DNA from: Pseudomonadota bacterium
GTDB lineage: Bacteria; Pseudomonadota; Gammaproteobacteria; Steroidobacterales; Steroidobacteraceae
Reading direction: 5' to 3'
Assembly (NCBI GenBank): GCA_023391815.1
Contig: JAEWAF010000136.1
Coordinates: 1 to 64,000, forward strand
DNA: 64,000 nt
Part shown: positions 36,893 to 46,326 of the stretch, piece by piece
Position numbering within the stretch: position 1 is the stretch's first letter
How the letters are laid out: each line of letters starts with the position of its first letter
Program-made: the position numbers and the translations under genes
Notes under the pieces: generated by a model
Database searches by the model: none
What the model saw: the letters and a program-made list of their open reading frames with translations, nothing else
Told to the model about the DNA's origin: nothing

Positions 36893-37261
36893 TCAATGAG
36901 TTCGGCCGAGCGCCAACAGAATCTTCGCCTGCAAGGCTGACAGCACATACGGCTTGGCGAGGGTGGGATAGGACTGGAACTCGGCGGGGAGGCTGCCTAC
37001 TCCGTAGCCGGTGCTGAACACCAATGGAATCCCGCGACGGCGCAGGATTTCCGCCACGGGTAACGAAGAGGAGCCGGCCAGATTCAGGTCGAGCAGCGCC
37101 AGATCGAGAGATTCGCTGGAAGCGAGCCGGCACGCTGCATCGAGATCGGCTGCCGAGCCGGCGATGTCACAGCCGAGGTCGAGGAGCATATCTTCGATCA
37201 GCAGTGCCACTGCTCCTTCGTCCTCGACAATCAGCACGCGCAGCCCGGCAAGCTCAGACAT
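36893..37261 (-). CDS. Single-domain response regulator
   Basis: The 122-residue receiver has RVLIVEDEGAVALLIEDML, phospho-acceptor Asp58 in LALLDLNLAG, and FSTGYG and AKPY segments. It lacks an output domain. It overlaps the 3' end of the HWE kinase gene by 8 bp, which points to co-translation and to that kinase as its phosphodonor. It is convergent with the active PDZ protease gene, 10 bp away. Confidence 0.9.
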   Translation of the reverse strand: MSELAGLRVLIVEDEGAVALLIEDMLLDLGCDIAGSAADLDAACRLASSESLDLALLDLNLAGSSSLPVAEILRRRGIPLVFSTGYGVGSLPAEFQSYPTLAKPYVLSALQAKILLALGRTH

Positions 37262-39443
37262 TGGCGGCGCAGCTCGAAACGGGAACCATCATCCGGCATC
37301 GCAGGCCCTCGGGCTCGAACTTCAAATCCAGGGACCCGCGTAGATCAGTCTCGATACATCGTTGAATGAGACGTGCGCCAAAACCACGGCGAGTCGGAGC
37401 GGACACTTCAGGCCCACCGCGTTCACGCCATTCGACGGCGAGCATCGCGCGGCCGTTCGGATCGTCTTGCAAAGCCCATTGAATCAGAAGCGTTCCTTCG
37501 CCCGAGGACAGCGCACCGTACTTTGCGGCATTGGTCGCAAGCTCATTGATCGCCATGGTCAACGCGACTGCTGCGCGCGGCGTCAAGGCGATGGGCGGGC
37601 CGCCGATCGAAACGCGTCCCGGCGCCGCATCCGCCATCGGAGCAAGAACCTGCTGGGCGAGCGACTGCAGCGGTGCGTATTCCCAGTGACTGTCGGTCAG
37701 CAGGTCGTGCGCTCTTGCCAGCGCCATGAGCCGAGCCTGGAAATTGGCGACGAAGTCGGGAAGCGATTCGGCGTGACGCGCGGTCTGCATGGCCAGCGAT
37801 TGCACCGTCGCCAGCGTGTTCTTCACGCGGTGATTCAATTCGTCGATCAAAACTCGCTGCCGGCTTTCGGCCTGCTTGCGATCGGTGATGTCGACGAGCA
37901 TGTTGATGGCGCCGATGAGCTTGCCATCGGCATCGTGTAACGGCGTCGGGAACGGCACGAACGGCACGCGAGTGCCGTCCGGTCGTTCAGCCACGGCCTC
38001 GGCACCGCGCACGGGTCTGTCTTCCTTCAGGGCGATGGCCATCGGACATTGATCGTGCGGCAAGGGTACGCCTTCGGGCGTGTATAACCGCCAGGTGACG
38101 CACCATTGCTCGCCCTCCGATGGGGTTCGGCCCGCCATCTCGACGGCGGCCTTGTTGTAAAACGTGATGCGACCCTCCGCATCCGTTCGGTACACGGCGG
38201 CGGGCAGCGCCTCGAGCAGATCGCGCATTTGCCGTTCGCTGTCGCGCAGCCGGTCTTCCAGGCGCTGTGCCGATGTCACATCCTGAAGAATGCGAACGCC
38301 GTATTGGAAGCGTCCTTTCGAGTCGCGCACCGACGAGCTGTGCACATCCAGATACAACATCGTTCCATCGGGGCGGTGCGCACGTTTGCGAATGACGTAG
38401 CTGGGAATCTCTCCTCGAACTTGCCGTGCATAGCTCTCGAGATCGCTGCCCCGATCGCCTGCGTCCGTGTAGTCGGCAAAGTTCATCGTCAGCAACTGCT
38501 CGCGCGTCCGGCCGAGCATGCTGCATAAGGCATCGTTCACACGAAGTAACCTGCCCTGATCGTCCACTTCCGCGATGCCGATGGTGGCTGCGTTGTACGT
38601 TGCCGCCAGGCGGCCTTCACTGTCCCGCAGAGCGTGCTCGGCTTGGTGGAGATCTGTCACGTCCGAGGTGAAGCAGCGCGTATTCACCAAACGTCCATCG
38701 ACGAAGCGGCCATTGGAGGTGATGAGCACATGTTTGATGGAGCCGTCCTTGGCCCGAAGTCTGGCGGGGTGGCGCACCAGTTGCTCTCCGCACGAGAGCC
38801 GCTGCAGGATATCGCCGATCACCGGCGCATCGGCGTGGAAGTCGGCGATGTGCCGTCCTACATATTCATCCGCGGTGTAACCGAGCAAATCCAGCTCGGC
38901 TCGATTCGCCCGCAGAATGAAGCCCTCGCCATTGACGACGTGCAGGCCCACTGCGCTGTTCTCGAAGAAGTCCTCCAGGTCGCGATTGGTCTGGCGCAGC
39001 TCCTCTTCGATGGCCTTGCGGATCGAGATGTCCTGGAAGCAGTTGATCGCGCCCACGATCTCGCCGCGGTGATTCCTCAGCGCCCGGCTATTCATCATCA
39101 CCATGCGTCGCGAGCCATCCGGTCGCTCGATCAGAAGCTCTGCATTTCTGGTCTCGGTCCCCTGATTCACGGCCTGAGCCATGGGGCTTTGCCCGTGCGG
39201 GAGCGGGGTGCCATCCGGGAGCAACAGGCGATGTGAGCCGCAGAAGCGCTCCTGTCCGGCCAGATTCGGTGCCCGTCCCCAAAGGCTGGCCGCCTCGGAG
39301 TTGTAAGAGATCAGGACGCCGCTTTGATCGCAGACGTACGCCGCTCCCGGAATCGCTTCGAGCACGCCGGGCCCGCCGGCAAGCAGCAGGTCGTATCCCG
39401 TCGGCTTTCGTACCGCCGACGGAAGGTCTTCAACACTGGACAT
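37254..39443 (-). CDS. Multi-PAS HWE-family sensor histidine kinase
   Basis: The 729-residue cytoplasmic protein carries about four PAS domains in a row (roughly 20-135, 145-260, 270-390, 400-520). PAS-C-like pieces such as VGAINCFQDISIRKA, VNTRCFTSDVTDL, YGVRILQDVTSAQRLE and IGAINMLVDITDRKQAE mark their ends. The kinase core is HWE type: His538 in ELNHRVKNTLATVQ, AINELATNAAKYGALS (N box), and the WRE motif in LAVEWRERGGPEV. It has no membrane helix, so it senses an intracellular cue such as redox, light or a small ligand. The ATG at 39443 follows AGGGG; a GTG two codons earlier is possible. Partner: the receiver gene overlapping its 3' end. Confidence 0.9.
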   Translation of the reverse strand: MSSVEDLPSAVRKPTGYDLLLAGGPGVLEAIPGAAYVCDQSGVLISYNSEAASLWGRAPNLAGQERFCGSHRLLLPDGTPLPHGQSPMAQAVNQGTETRNAELLIERPDGSRRMVMMNSRALRNHRGEIVGAINCFQDISIRKAIEEELRQTNRDLEDFFENSAVGLHVVNGEGFILRANRAELDLLGYTADEYVGRHIADFHADAPVIGDILQRLSCGEQLVRHPARLRAKDGSIKHVLITSNGRFVDGRLVNTRCFTSDVTDLHQAEHALRDSEGRLAATYNAATIGIAEVDDQGRLLRVNDALCSMLGRTREQLLTMNFADYTDAGDRGSDLESYARQVRGEIPSYVIRKRAHRPDGTMLYLDVHSSSVRDSKGRFQYGVRILQDVTSAQRLEDRLRDSERQMRDLLEALPAAVYRTDAEGRITFYNKAAVEMAGRTPSEGEQWCVTWRLYTPEGVPLPHDQCPMAIALKEDRPVRGAEAVAERPDGTRVPFVPFPTPLHDADGKLIGAINMLVDITDRKQAESRQRVLIDELNHRVKNTLATVQSLAMQTARHAESLPDFVANFQARLMALARAHDLLTDSHWEYAPLQSLAQQVLAPMADAAPGRVSIGGPPIALTPRAAVALTMAINELATNAAKYGALSSGEGTLLIQWALQDDPNGRAMLAVEWRERGGPEVSAPTRRGFGARLIQRCIETDLRGSLDLKFEPEGLRCRMMVPVSSCAANV

Positions 39444-39860
39444 ACGCACCCCTGGGTGAACCTGGTCCGAAGTTCGGGCGAGCCCGCTCGCTTGGCGGAA
39501 GCGTCATCGGGACGTTCCTTGGACTAGTAATGGGTCCGGCGCCGAAGTCGTTCAAACCAGATCGATGTTCGCAGTATAGCTGCTGCGCCCCCAGAGCTGG
39601 GCTGTTGAGGGCGACGAGTCCGGCCGCGAGCGGGCCGCGATTCGATATTGTCTGTAGCGGGAACAAGAGGTGTTCGCGGGGCATTGAACCTCTTCGCTGC
39701 CCGGCGCCGGGATGACCCGTCCTCGTCGGGACGACCATCCTGATCAGCGTGAGCTGAAGCGTTTCAGGGACGGTCGGGGAAAATACGTGTGGAGGAAAAC
39801 TTCGCGCCACGCATCCCCAACTGAGGGAAGGGGGCGGCAGTTTGAACGGAGACCGATCGC
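39444..39860. other. 417-bp intergenic region without a supported gene
   Basis: This spacer separates the divergent HWE kinase gene and the exported-protein gene. Short frames exist on both strands but none has a convincing ribosome site or recognisable sequence. It must hold the promoters of both neighbours; no clear -35/-10 pair, riboswitch or terminator could be identified by eye. Confidence 0.5.
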
Positions 39861-40613
39861 ATGCATATTTTCCAGGGCAAGAACATGCTTGCCACCTACG
39901 CCGGTGGGCTGACGGCTGGTGTAGCAGTCGCGCTGCTCAGTGGCTTCACCAACCAGAACCCGAATCCGCACTTCGATACCATCACCGTGCAGCGAATCAA
40001 CGTGGTCGAGCCGGACGGCACGATGCGCATGGTCCTGACCAACAACAATCGCATTCCGGGCCTCATCATCAACGGTCACGAATACGCCGACTACGGCAAT
40101 CGCAAGGCCAGCACCGCCGCCGGCATGCTGTTTTACGACGCCCAAGCCACCGAGAGCGGTGGCTTGACCTTCGGCGGGCAAAAGGACGCACAGGGGCGGA
40201 TTTCACGCTTCGGTCATTTCAGTTTCGATCGTTACAACCAGGACCAGATGCTGACCATCAGCGCGGCCGACGATGGCACCAACCACCGGGCCGAAATCAA
40301 GATGATCGATCAGCCGAACTGGCCGATCGAGGAATATCTGGACTTGTTGGACAGCATCCAGCAGCTGCCGCCGGCGGAACAGGAGCAGGCCATCGCCGAG
40401 TTCTTCGAAACACACCCGCGGGGAGCGGGTTTACGCACGCTACTCGGCACTCAGACGTATCCGTCCGTGCCATCCGAAAACAGGAATACGCTCAATCTGC
40501 GCGATGACCAGGGACGGGAACGCGCACGGTTGACGGTGGCCGCCGATGGAACGCCATCCCTCGAATTTCTCGATGCCGCGGGCAACGTGACACATCGCTA
40601 TCCGCCGAACTAA
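39861..40613 (+). CDS. Conserved exported protein of unknown function
   Basis: The 250-residue protein begins with a hydrophobic segment (MLATYAGGLTAGVAVALLSGF, residues 9-29) that fits a signal anchor or uncleaved signal peptide. The rest contains FDTITVQRINVVEPDGTMRMVLTNNNRIPGLIINGHEY, a Gly-rich block GMLFYDAQATESGGLTFGGQKDAQG and, near the end, NTLNLRDDQGRERARLTVAADGTPSLEFLDAAGNV. The repeated D-G-x-x-R/L-x-L units look like a beta-solenoid or beta-sandwich. I recall similar uncharacterised bacterial proteins but no function. It is convergent with cyoD (40 bp apart) and seems unrelated to it. Confidence 0.7.
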   Translation: MHIFQGKNMLATYAGGLTAGVAVALLSGFTNQNPNPHFDTITVQRINVVEPDGTMRMVLTNNNRIPGLIINGHEYADYGNRKASTAAGMLFYDAQATESGGLTFGGQKDAQGRISRFGHFSFDRYNQDQMLTISAADDGTNHRAEIKMIDQPNWPIEEYLDLLDSIQQLPPAEQEQAIAEFFETHPRGAGLRTLLGTQTYPSVPSENRNTLNLRDDQGRERARLTVAADGTPSLEFLDAAGNVTHRYPPN

Positions 40614-40653
40614 CGGAACAAGCGGCAGCTCGGAGGTTCGCCCGAGCTGCCGC

Positions 40654-41067
40654 CTACGGCCGCATCTTCATCGTCGGGTCCATCGGCATCATGTTCTGGT
40701 TCATGTTGCTCATGATCCAGACCGAGCCGATGACGACCACGAACACGACCAGCAGGCCGAAGGCGAGCGCCAGTACATTGTTGGTGTTGTCGGGGCCGGT
40801 GGTGATGTGCAGGAAGAACACCAGGTGCACACCCATCTGCGCTATGGCAAGCACGATGAGCGCGACCGGAATGGCCGGCGCGTAGATCACATCCGAACCG
40901 GCCAGCAGGAATGCGGCCACCGTGAGTACGACCGAGAAGCCGAGGCCGAGATTGGCGTTGCGTACCCAATGGCTGCCTTCTTCCGGCGGCTCGTCGCCGG
41001 GCGCGTGGTCTTCCATGTCGTCGAGGGAGTCCTGATGAAGGCGGGGCTCGAGATCGGAGGTGCTCAT
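40654..41067 (-). CDS. cyoD: Cytochrome bo3 ubiquinol oxidase subunit IV
   Basis: The 137-residue protein has an acidic N-terminal tail followed by three hydrophobic helices (FSVVLTVAAFLLAGS, ALIVLAIAQMGVHLVFFLHI, ALAFGLLVVFVVVIGSVWIM), which is the CyoD plan. The subunit assists assembly of the quinol oxidase in the inner membrane. Its ATG overlaps the stop of cyoC (ATGA). It is the last gene of cyoABCD; no cyoE (heme O synthase) follows here, so heme O synthesis must be encoded elsewhere. Confidence 0.9.
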   Translation of the reverse strand: MSTSDLEPRLHQDSLDDMEDHAPGDEPPEEGSHWVRNANLGLGFSVVLTVAAFLLAGSDVIYAPAIPVALIVLAIAQMGVHLVFFLHITTGPDNTNNVLALAFGLLVVFVVVIGSVWIMSNMNQNMMPMDPTMKMRP

Positions 41068-41759
41068 GGGCGGCTCGGAATCAGATAAACGATGGTGAAG
41101 ATGCCGATCCAGACGATGTCCAGGGCATGCCAGAACAGGTTGAAACAAATCAGCCGGTGCACGATCGGGCGGCGAAATCCCTTCACCTGCACCTGCGCCA
41201 TCATCGTGCCCAGCCAGAGCCCGCCGGCGCCGACGTGCAGGCCATGCAGGCCCACCAGCCCGAAAAAGGCCGTCAGCATGCCGCTTCGCTGCGGCGTGTA
41301 GCCTCGTTCCGCCAGATCGATGAACTCCTGCAGCTCGAGCATCAGAAACGCCAGACCCAGCAGGCCGGTGATCGCCAGAAAAATCTGCGTCCACAAACGA
41401 TTTCTCACATTCGTGGCGGCGAACCCTAGCATGCACACATAGCTCGACAGCAACAACAGCGCCGTCTCCCAGGCGACGCGATCGATCTCGACGATGTCGG
41501 ACATCGTCGGTCCGCCCGCCGTGGCATTGCTTTGCACGGCGAAGGCGGCGAAGAAACAGGAGAAGATCACGATGTCGCTGAGCAGGAAGATCCAGAAGCC
41601 GTAGCCGACGATGATTCGTTTGCTGGCCGGGCCGGTCGTTCCGTGGCCGGCACCTTCGACCGGTTCGCCCGGTGCGTGCGCGCGATGCCCGAGACGGTGC
41701 GGATCTTCACGAATCCGGCGGATCGCTTCGAGGCTGGCGGGCAGCCCTCGGTAACTCAC
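41064..41759 (-). CDS. cyoC: Cytochrome bo3 ubiquinol oxidase subunit III
   Basis: The 231-residue protein has a polar N-terminus and five hydrophobic helices (GYGFWIFLLSDIVIFSCFFAAFAV; WETALLLLSSYVCMLGFAA; IFLAITGLLGLAFLMLEL; GLVGLHGLHVGAGGLWLGTMM; ICFNLFWHALDIVWIGIFTIVYL), as expected for subunit III of a heme-copper quinol oxidase. The GTG at 41759 is the start: it overlaps the TGA of cyoB (GTGA), and the frame upstream of it does not resemble CyoC. The stop in turn overlaps the cyoD start, so the operon is tightly coupled. Confidence 0.9.
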   Translation of the reverse strand: MSYRGLPASLEAIRRIREDPHRLGHRAHAPGEPVEGAGHGTTGPASKRIIVGYGFWIFLLSDIVIFSCFFAAFAVQSNATAGGPTMSDIVEIDRVAWETALLLLSSYVCMLGFAATNVRNRLWTQIFLAITGLLGLAFLMLELQEFIDLAERGYTPQRSGMLTAFFGLVGLHGLHVGAGGLWLGTMMAQVQVKGFRRPIVHRLICFNLFWHALDIVWIGIFTIVYLIPSRP

Positions 41760-43768
41760 GGCAACGCCCCTTGTTCGGAGAGCCGCGCCAGGAACGCTTC
41801 GCGTGCCAACCGACGAGCGCGATCCACGCGCGCAACTTCCTCGGCGGGCACTTCGAACTCGTGCTCGTCGCGCCAGGCGAATACCACGAATCCAGCGAAT
41901 GCAAACACCAGCGCGACGATGGCCAGCCACCAGATGTGCCAAACCATCGCGAAGCCGAATACCGAGGTGAAAAAAGCCGTGAAGAATCCGACGCTACTGT
42001 GCAGAGGCATCTCGATGGCTTCGTACTTCGGCTCAGGCGCCAGCTGCTGGGTCTCGACGGCACGCAGCTTGATTCCCCAATACGCTTCTTCTCCTTCCAC
42101 GTTGGGCATGACCGCGAAATTGAAGAAGGGCGGCGGCGAAGGCGTAGCCCACTCGAGCGAGCGGCCGTCCCAGGGATCGCCCGTGACATCGCGCAGCTTG
42201 GCGCGATGGCGAATGCTGACCACCAACTGTGTGACTTGTGAGATCACGCCGAAGATCAGAATCCCGACGCCGGCCACGGATACATAGAGCCACGGCCCCC
42301 ACTCCGGCATGTTGATGTGTTGCAGCCGCCGTGTCATGCCGAGCAGACCGAGCACGTACAGCGGCGCGAACGTCACCCAGAAACCGACGAAAGCACACCA
42401 GAACGCCACCTTGCCCCAGGTCGGGTGCAGCCCGAAACCGAACACTTTCGGAAACCAGAACTCCAGGCCCGCGAACACCGCGAACACCACGCCGCCGACG
42501 ATCACGTTGTGGAAGTGCGCCACCAGGAACATCGAGTTATGCGTCAGGAAGTCCGCCGGCGGGACGGCGAGCAGCACGCCGGTCAGACCGCCGATGATGA
42601 ATGTGAAAATGAACCCGAGCGACCACAGCATCGGCACGTCGAAGCGCACGCGGCCGCCATACATGGTGAAGATCCAGTTGTATATCTTCACGCCGGTGCC
42701 CACCGCGATGATGCTCGATGAGATGCCGAAGAAGGTGTTGACCGCCGCGCCCGCGCCCATGGTGAAGAAGTGGTGCAGCCAGACGAGCATCGACACGATG
42801 CAAATGAACAACGTGGCCGCCACCATGGAGCGATAGCCGAACAGCGGTTTGCCGGAGAACGTCGAGAAGATCTCGGAGAAGATGCCGAAGGCGGGCAGCA
42901 CCAGGATGTACACCTCCGGATGTCCCCAGGCCCACACCAGGTTGACGAACATCATCGGGTTGCCACCGGCGGTGTTGGTGAAGTAATTCCAGCCGACGTA
43001 ACGATCCAGGGTCAGCATCGCGAGCGCCGCGGTGAGGATCGGAAAAGTGGCGACAATCAACAGGCAGGAGGCGAGCGCGGTCCAGCAAAAAACCGGCATG
43101 CGCAAATAGCTCATGCCCGGACATCTCATTTTCAGTATGGTGGTTACGATGTTGATGCCTGTGATGAGCGTGCCGATGCCTGAGATCTGCACCGCCCAAA
43201 GGTAATAATCGACGCCGACGCCGGGCGTGTAGGTCGTCTCGCTGAGCGGCGGATAGGGCAGCCAGCCGGTGCGCGCGAACTCACCGACGAATAGCGAGAT
43301 ATTCACCAGTAGGGCGCCGCTCGCAGTCAACCAGAAGCCCACGGAATTGAACGTCGGAAACGCCACGTCACGGACGCCCAGCTGCAGCGGCACCAGATAA
43401 TTCATGAAGCCCAATACCAGTGGCATGGCGCCGAACAGGATCATGATGGTGCCGTGGGCGGTGAAAATCTGGTTGTAATGTTCCGGCGTGAGATAGCCCG
43501 CGGCGTTGATCGCGACCGCCTGTTGGGTACGCATCATGATGGCGTCGGCGAAACCGCGTATCAGCATCAGTACCCCCAGCGCGCAATACATCACGCCGAT
43601 GCGCTTGTGATCGACGCTCGTGATCCACTCGTGCCAGAGATACGGCCACCACTTCTTGACGGTGACCAGGATCAGCACGCCGAGCACGACCAGGATGACC
43701 ACGATGGAGGTGATCAACGGGATGGGTTGTGAGATGGGGATGGCCGACCAGCCGAGCTTGCCGAACAT
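41756..43768 (-). CDS. cyoB: Cytochrome bo3 ubiquinol oxidase subunit I
   Basis: The 670-residue protein is the catalytic heme-copper subunit. It has about 15 hydrophobic helices, the DHKRIGVMY start typical of CyoB, the CuB His and cross-linked Tyr in WGHPEVYILVLP, the His pair in LHHFFTMG, and the two heme-ligand histidines in AHFHNVIVGG. It reduces O2 to water using ubiquinol and pumps protons in the inner membrane. The helices of the K and D pathways appear intact by eye. It lies 3 bp after cyoA and overlaps cyoC. Confidence 0.97.
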   Translation of the reverse strand: MFGKLGWSAIPISQPIPLITSIVVILVVLGVLILVTVKKWWPYLWHEWITSVDHKRIGVMYCALGVLMLIRGFADAIMMRTQQAVAINAAGYLTPEHYNQIFTAHGTIMILFGAMPLVLGFMNYLVPLQLGVRDVAFPTFNSVGFWLTASGALLVNISLFVGEFARTGWLPYPPLSETTYTPGVGVDYYLWAVQISGIGTLITGINIVTTILKMRCPGMSYLRMPVFCWTALASCLLIVATFPILTAALAMLTLDRYVGWNYFTNTAGGNPMMFVNLVWAWGHPEVYILVLPAFGIFSEIFSTFSGKPLFGYRSMVAATLFICIVSMLVWLHHFFTMGAGAAVNTFFGISSSIIAVGTGVKIYNWIFTMYGGRVRFDVPMLWSLGFIFTFIIGGLTGVLLAVPPADFLTHNSMFLVAHFHNVIVGGVVFAVFAGLEFWFPKVFGFGLHPTWGKVAFWCAFVGFWVTFAPLYVLGLLGMTRRLQHINMPEWGPWLYVSVAGVGILIFGVISQVTQLVVSIRHRAKLRDVTGDPWDGRSLEWATPSPPPFFNFAVMPNVEGEEAYWGIKLRAVETQQLAPEPKYEAIEMPLHSSVGFFTAFFTSVFGFAMVWHIWWLAIVALVFAFAGFVVFAWRDEHEFEVPAEEVARVDRARRLAREAFLARLSEQGALP

Positions 43769-43771
43769 GGT

Positions 43772-44716
43772 TCAATCCTTGCCGCCGACGGCCACTTCAC
43801 GCCCGGCGTGCTCGGAGGACTCCGGCTGCGGACCGGGGCCCGGCGGAATCTTTTGAGTGGCCACGGCATGGAACAGGTGTGGATCGATGGCGCCGAACGT
43901 CGAAGGCGGTACGTTATGAGATTGCTGTAGCAGGACCGCATATGCTTCTGCATCGAGCACGGGACCGCTGCGTGTGTGAGCCACCCAGCTTTTGAAATCG
44001 CTCGTCGGCAGGCTCGTGACATCGAACTGCATGTCGGAGAAGCCGTCACCGGAGAATTGCGCCGAGAGGCCCCAGGTGTTTGTCGGAGCGTCCGCCTGCA
44101 AATGCAGTTGCGACACCATGCCGGGCATGGCGTAGATCATCGAGCCCAGTTGCGGTACGAAGAAAACGTTGAACACGCTGGCCGAAGTGATCGAAAAGTG
44201 CACCGGCGTGCCGGCGGGCACCACCAGGTGATTGATGGAGGCGACGCCTTGCCGGGGATAGATGAAAAGCCATTTCCAGTCGAGCGAAATGACTTGCACT
44301 TCCAGCGGCGGGATCTCCGAGTCCAGCGGACGGAACGGATCCAGTCGGTAGGAGCCGACCCAGATCTCGCCGGCGAGAAACATGACGGTGAGCGTCGGAA
44401 TGGACCACACCACCGCTTCGATCCGGCCCGAGTAGGACCAGTAGGGCAGATATTCCGCTTTGGTGTTCGTGGCGCGGTAATGCCAGGCGATCCAGAAGGC
44501 CAGCAGCAGGGTCGGAATCACGATCGCCAGCATGATGACCGTGGCATTGATCAGGATCATCGAACCGTCTCTGCCGACCGGACCGAGCGGGTCCAGCACG
44601 CCGCCCGAGCAAGCGACGAGACCCAGGCTCGACAGGCCCAGCAGCGGGCCGGTGTACGCGCCACATCGAATGAAATGCAGGCCACCCATTCGGGAGCCTC
44701 CCTGCCGGAAGCGCAT
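43772..44716 (-). CDS. cyoA: Cytochrome bo3 ubiquinol oxidase subunit II
   Basis: The 314-residue lipoprotein has a signal sequence ending in the lipobox LGLVAC (Cys near residue 35), two membrane helices (MILINATVIMLAIVIPTLLLAFWIAW and VVWSIPTLTVMFLAGEIWVG), and a cupredoxin-like domain with LEVQVISLDWKWLFIYP and AQFSGDGFSDM. The CuA cysteines of cytochrome c oxidases are absent, as expected for a quinol oxidase. Two in-frame ATGs (44716 and 44689) are each preceded by GGGAGG, at about 4 and 7 bases. The longer form is listed. A still longer frame reaching 45283 is not supported by the family's usual start. Confidence 0.92.
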   Translation of the reverse strand: MRFRQGGSRMGGLHFIRCGAYTGPLLGLSSLGLVACSGGVLDPLGPVGRDGSMILINATVIMLAIVIPTLLLAFWIAWHYRATNTKAEYLPYWSYSGRIEAVVWSIPTLTVMFLAGEIWVGSYRLDPFRPLDSEIPPLEVQVISLDWKWLFIYPRQGVASINHLVVPAGTPVHFSITSASVFNVFFVPQLGSMIYAMPGMVSQLHLQADAPTNTWGLSAQFSGDGFSDMQFDVTSLPTSDFKSWVAHTRSGPVLDAEAYAVLLQQSHNVPPSTFGAIDPHLFHAVATQKIPPGPGPQPESSEHAGREVAVGGKD

Positions 44717-45354
44717 AGAACCTCCCGGTAGCAAAGATGTTCCCCGCGCGCGTCGGTGCATCTCAAACGGACGCGCTCTCAAAGCTATCCACCGCAGGGC
44801 CGATGCGTGAGTCGCAGTTTGGGCATGGCGAAACGCGTCGGCGAAATGCGTGCGCGAGGACTTGAGGACTTCCTGTGGAAGGCCCGCGCAAGTAGTCGTT
44901 CTCAGCAAGCCGCATTTTCGAGCGGGCACGTCGATTTCACTGGCGGATGCGCGTTGCTTCGCCGGTGTCCGGGGTTTCGAACACAGCGTCGGAATTGGTG
45001 CAGTCGAGGCCCGCTTTGCACGTCGTGAAGCCAGGCTCATTCCGAACGCGCCCCCGACTTTGGCGATGAGTGTGCCGCCGCGAAAGACTTGGAACGAGCT
45101 GCGTTCCCCACGCAGCCAAAGCTGCAACACCGCGTCGAGCTCAGTCATCCCGTCTTTCTTCACGACGAGCGGCCCGGGCGAGTCTGGAATCTCACATTCG
45201 TCCTCTGGCACCCGGGGCCGAAGGAACAGTGACCATCCTCCGGCGAGTGTTTGGAGCCGCTCGTTTGCTTCGTTTTGAGGCATGTGCCGTCCGCCGATCC
45301 GGAACTCGCGCGGCGCCCCGTAGTTGCTCGATGAGGAACGCGGAGAGTGGTTGC
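44717..45354. other. 638-bp divergent region between cyoA and a flavin oxidoreductase gene
   Basis: The region carries no recognised gene but should hold the promoters of cyoABCD and of the oxidoreductase. The cyoA frame stays open to an ATG at 45283; its distal part reads like protein (TELDAVLQLWLRGERSSFQVF) but matches nothing I know. A 50-codon frame with a CPNC motif lies at 44763-44915. The region may contain a decayed gene. Confidence 0.4.
44763..44915 (-). CDS. Possible 50-residue CxxC protein upstream of cyoA
   Basis: An ATG at 44915 opens a 50-codon frame whose C-terminal part, RRRVSPCPNCDSRIGPAVDSF, contains a CPNC pair that could bind a metal or be redox active. It ends 46 bp before the cyoA start, on the same strand. 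No ribosome site stands out and no homologue is known to me. It may be a chance frame or the end of a decayed gene. Confidence 0.2.
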   Translation of the reverse strand: MRLAENDYLRGPSTGSPQVLAHAFRRRVSPCPNCDSRIGPAVDSFESASV

Positions 45355-46326
45355 ATGCAGCGAGCGGAAGGTTGGGATGTGGTCATTGTGGGGGGCGGCC
45401 CGGCGGGACTGAGCGCGGCGCTCGTGTTGGGGCGAGCGCGGCGGAGCGTGCTCGTCTGCGACAAGGGAACGCCACGCAATTGGGCATCCAGGCACATGCA
45501 CGGATTCATCACGCGGGACGGCGTCGACCCTAGAGAGTTCCGCGACCTGGCACATCAAGAGCTCGCTCGTTACGACCAGGTCGAGCTGCGTTCGGCCGCG
45601 GTGGTTGCAGTCAGTCCGCTCAAAGCAGGCGGGGGCTTCGAGGTGAAGTTGTCGCGAGGTGCGACGGTCCGCGCGCGCAAGTTACTTCTGGCAACCGGCG
45701 TGTTCGATCGACTGCCCTCGGTGCCGGGCCTCGCGAAACTCTTTGGCACGAGCGTTTTTCAGTGCCCGTACTGTCATGGCTGGGAGTTTCGCGATGGCGC
45801 GGTCGCCGTCTATGGGCGCGGCAAGCGCGGCTTCGAAATGGCGAGGGCGATGACGGCATGGACGGCGGACATCGTTCTGTGCACGGATGGTGAGATCGTG
45901 GCTCCGACAGCTCAACGTCAATTGCAGCGTAACGGCATTCAGGTGCGTACAGCGGCGATCGCCAAGCTCGAAGCGCGCGGCGGCCAACTGAGCCGGATCG
46001 TGTTTCGCGATGGTGAAAAGCTGGCGCGTGATGCCTTGTTCTTCGACACACCTTCCGCGGAACAGTCGGCGCTGTCGCGAGCAATAGGATGCGAATACGG
46101 AGATCACGGCGGAGTGAAGTGCGGTCAGTATTCTTCCACCAGTGTTCCGGGCGTTTATGCCGCCGGCAATATTACGCGCGACGTTCAATTGGCAATCGTT
46201 GCCGCAGCGGAGGGAACGCGTGCCGCCTTCGGAATCAATCGAGCGCTGACTCGCGAGGACTTCGCGAACCGAGCCGACTTGTCGTCGCGACCGACGCGCT
46301 CCGGCAATCGACCATCCCCAACGTGA
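45355..46326 (+). CDS. Thioredoxin-reductase-like NAD(P)/FAD-dependent oxidoreductase
   Basis: The 323-residue protein has VVIVGGGPAGLSAALVLGRARRSVLVCDKGTPRNW, the redox pair in FQCPYCHGWEFRDG, a second glycine loop AVYGRGKRGFEMARAM after it, and the FAD-binding GVYAAGNITRDVQLAIVAAAEGTRAA. It is a clear paralogue of the protein at 33415-34347, but it keeps the second nucleotide-binding loop. The ATG at 45355 follows GGAGAG; an ATG eight codons earlier is possible. It is divergent from cyoABCD and followed 147 bp later by an AraC-type regulator on the same strand. The electron acceptor is unknown. Confidence 0.87.
   Translation: MQRAEGWDVVIVGGGPAGLSAALVLGRARRSVLVCDKGTPRNWASRHMHGFITRDGVDPREFRDLAHQELARYDQVELRSAAVVAVSPLKAGGGFEVKLSRGATVRARKLLLATGVFDRLPSVPGLAKLFGTSVFQCPYCHGWEFRDGAVAVYGRGKRGFEMARAMTAWTADIVLCTDGEIVAPTAQRQLQRNGIQVRTAAIAKLEARGGQLSRIVFRDGEKLARDALFFDTPSAEQSALSRAIGCEYGDHGGVKCGQYSSTSVPGVYAAGNITRDVQLAIVAAAEGTRAAFGINRALTREDFANRADLSSRPTRSGNRPSPT

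Noticed and set aside
44717..45283. Long N-terminal extension of CyoA
   Set aside because: CyoA begins with a lipoprotein signal; the two GGGAGG-preceded ATGs at 44716 and 44689 give the proper start, and an internal signal peptide would be pointless.
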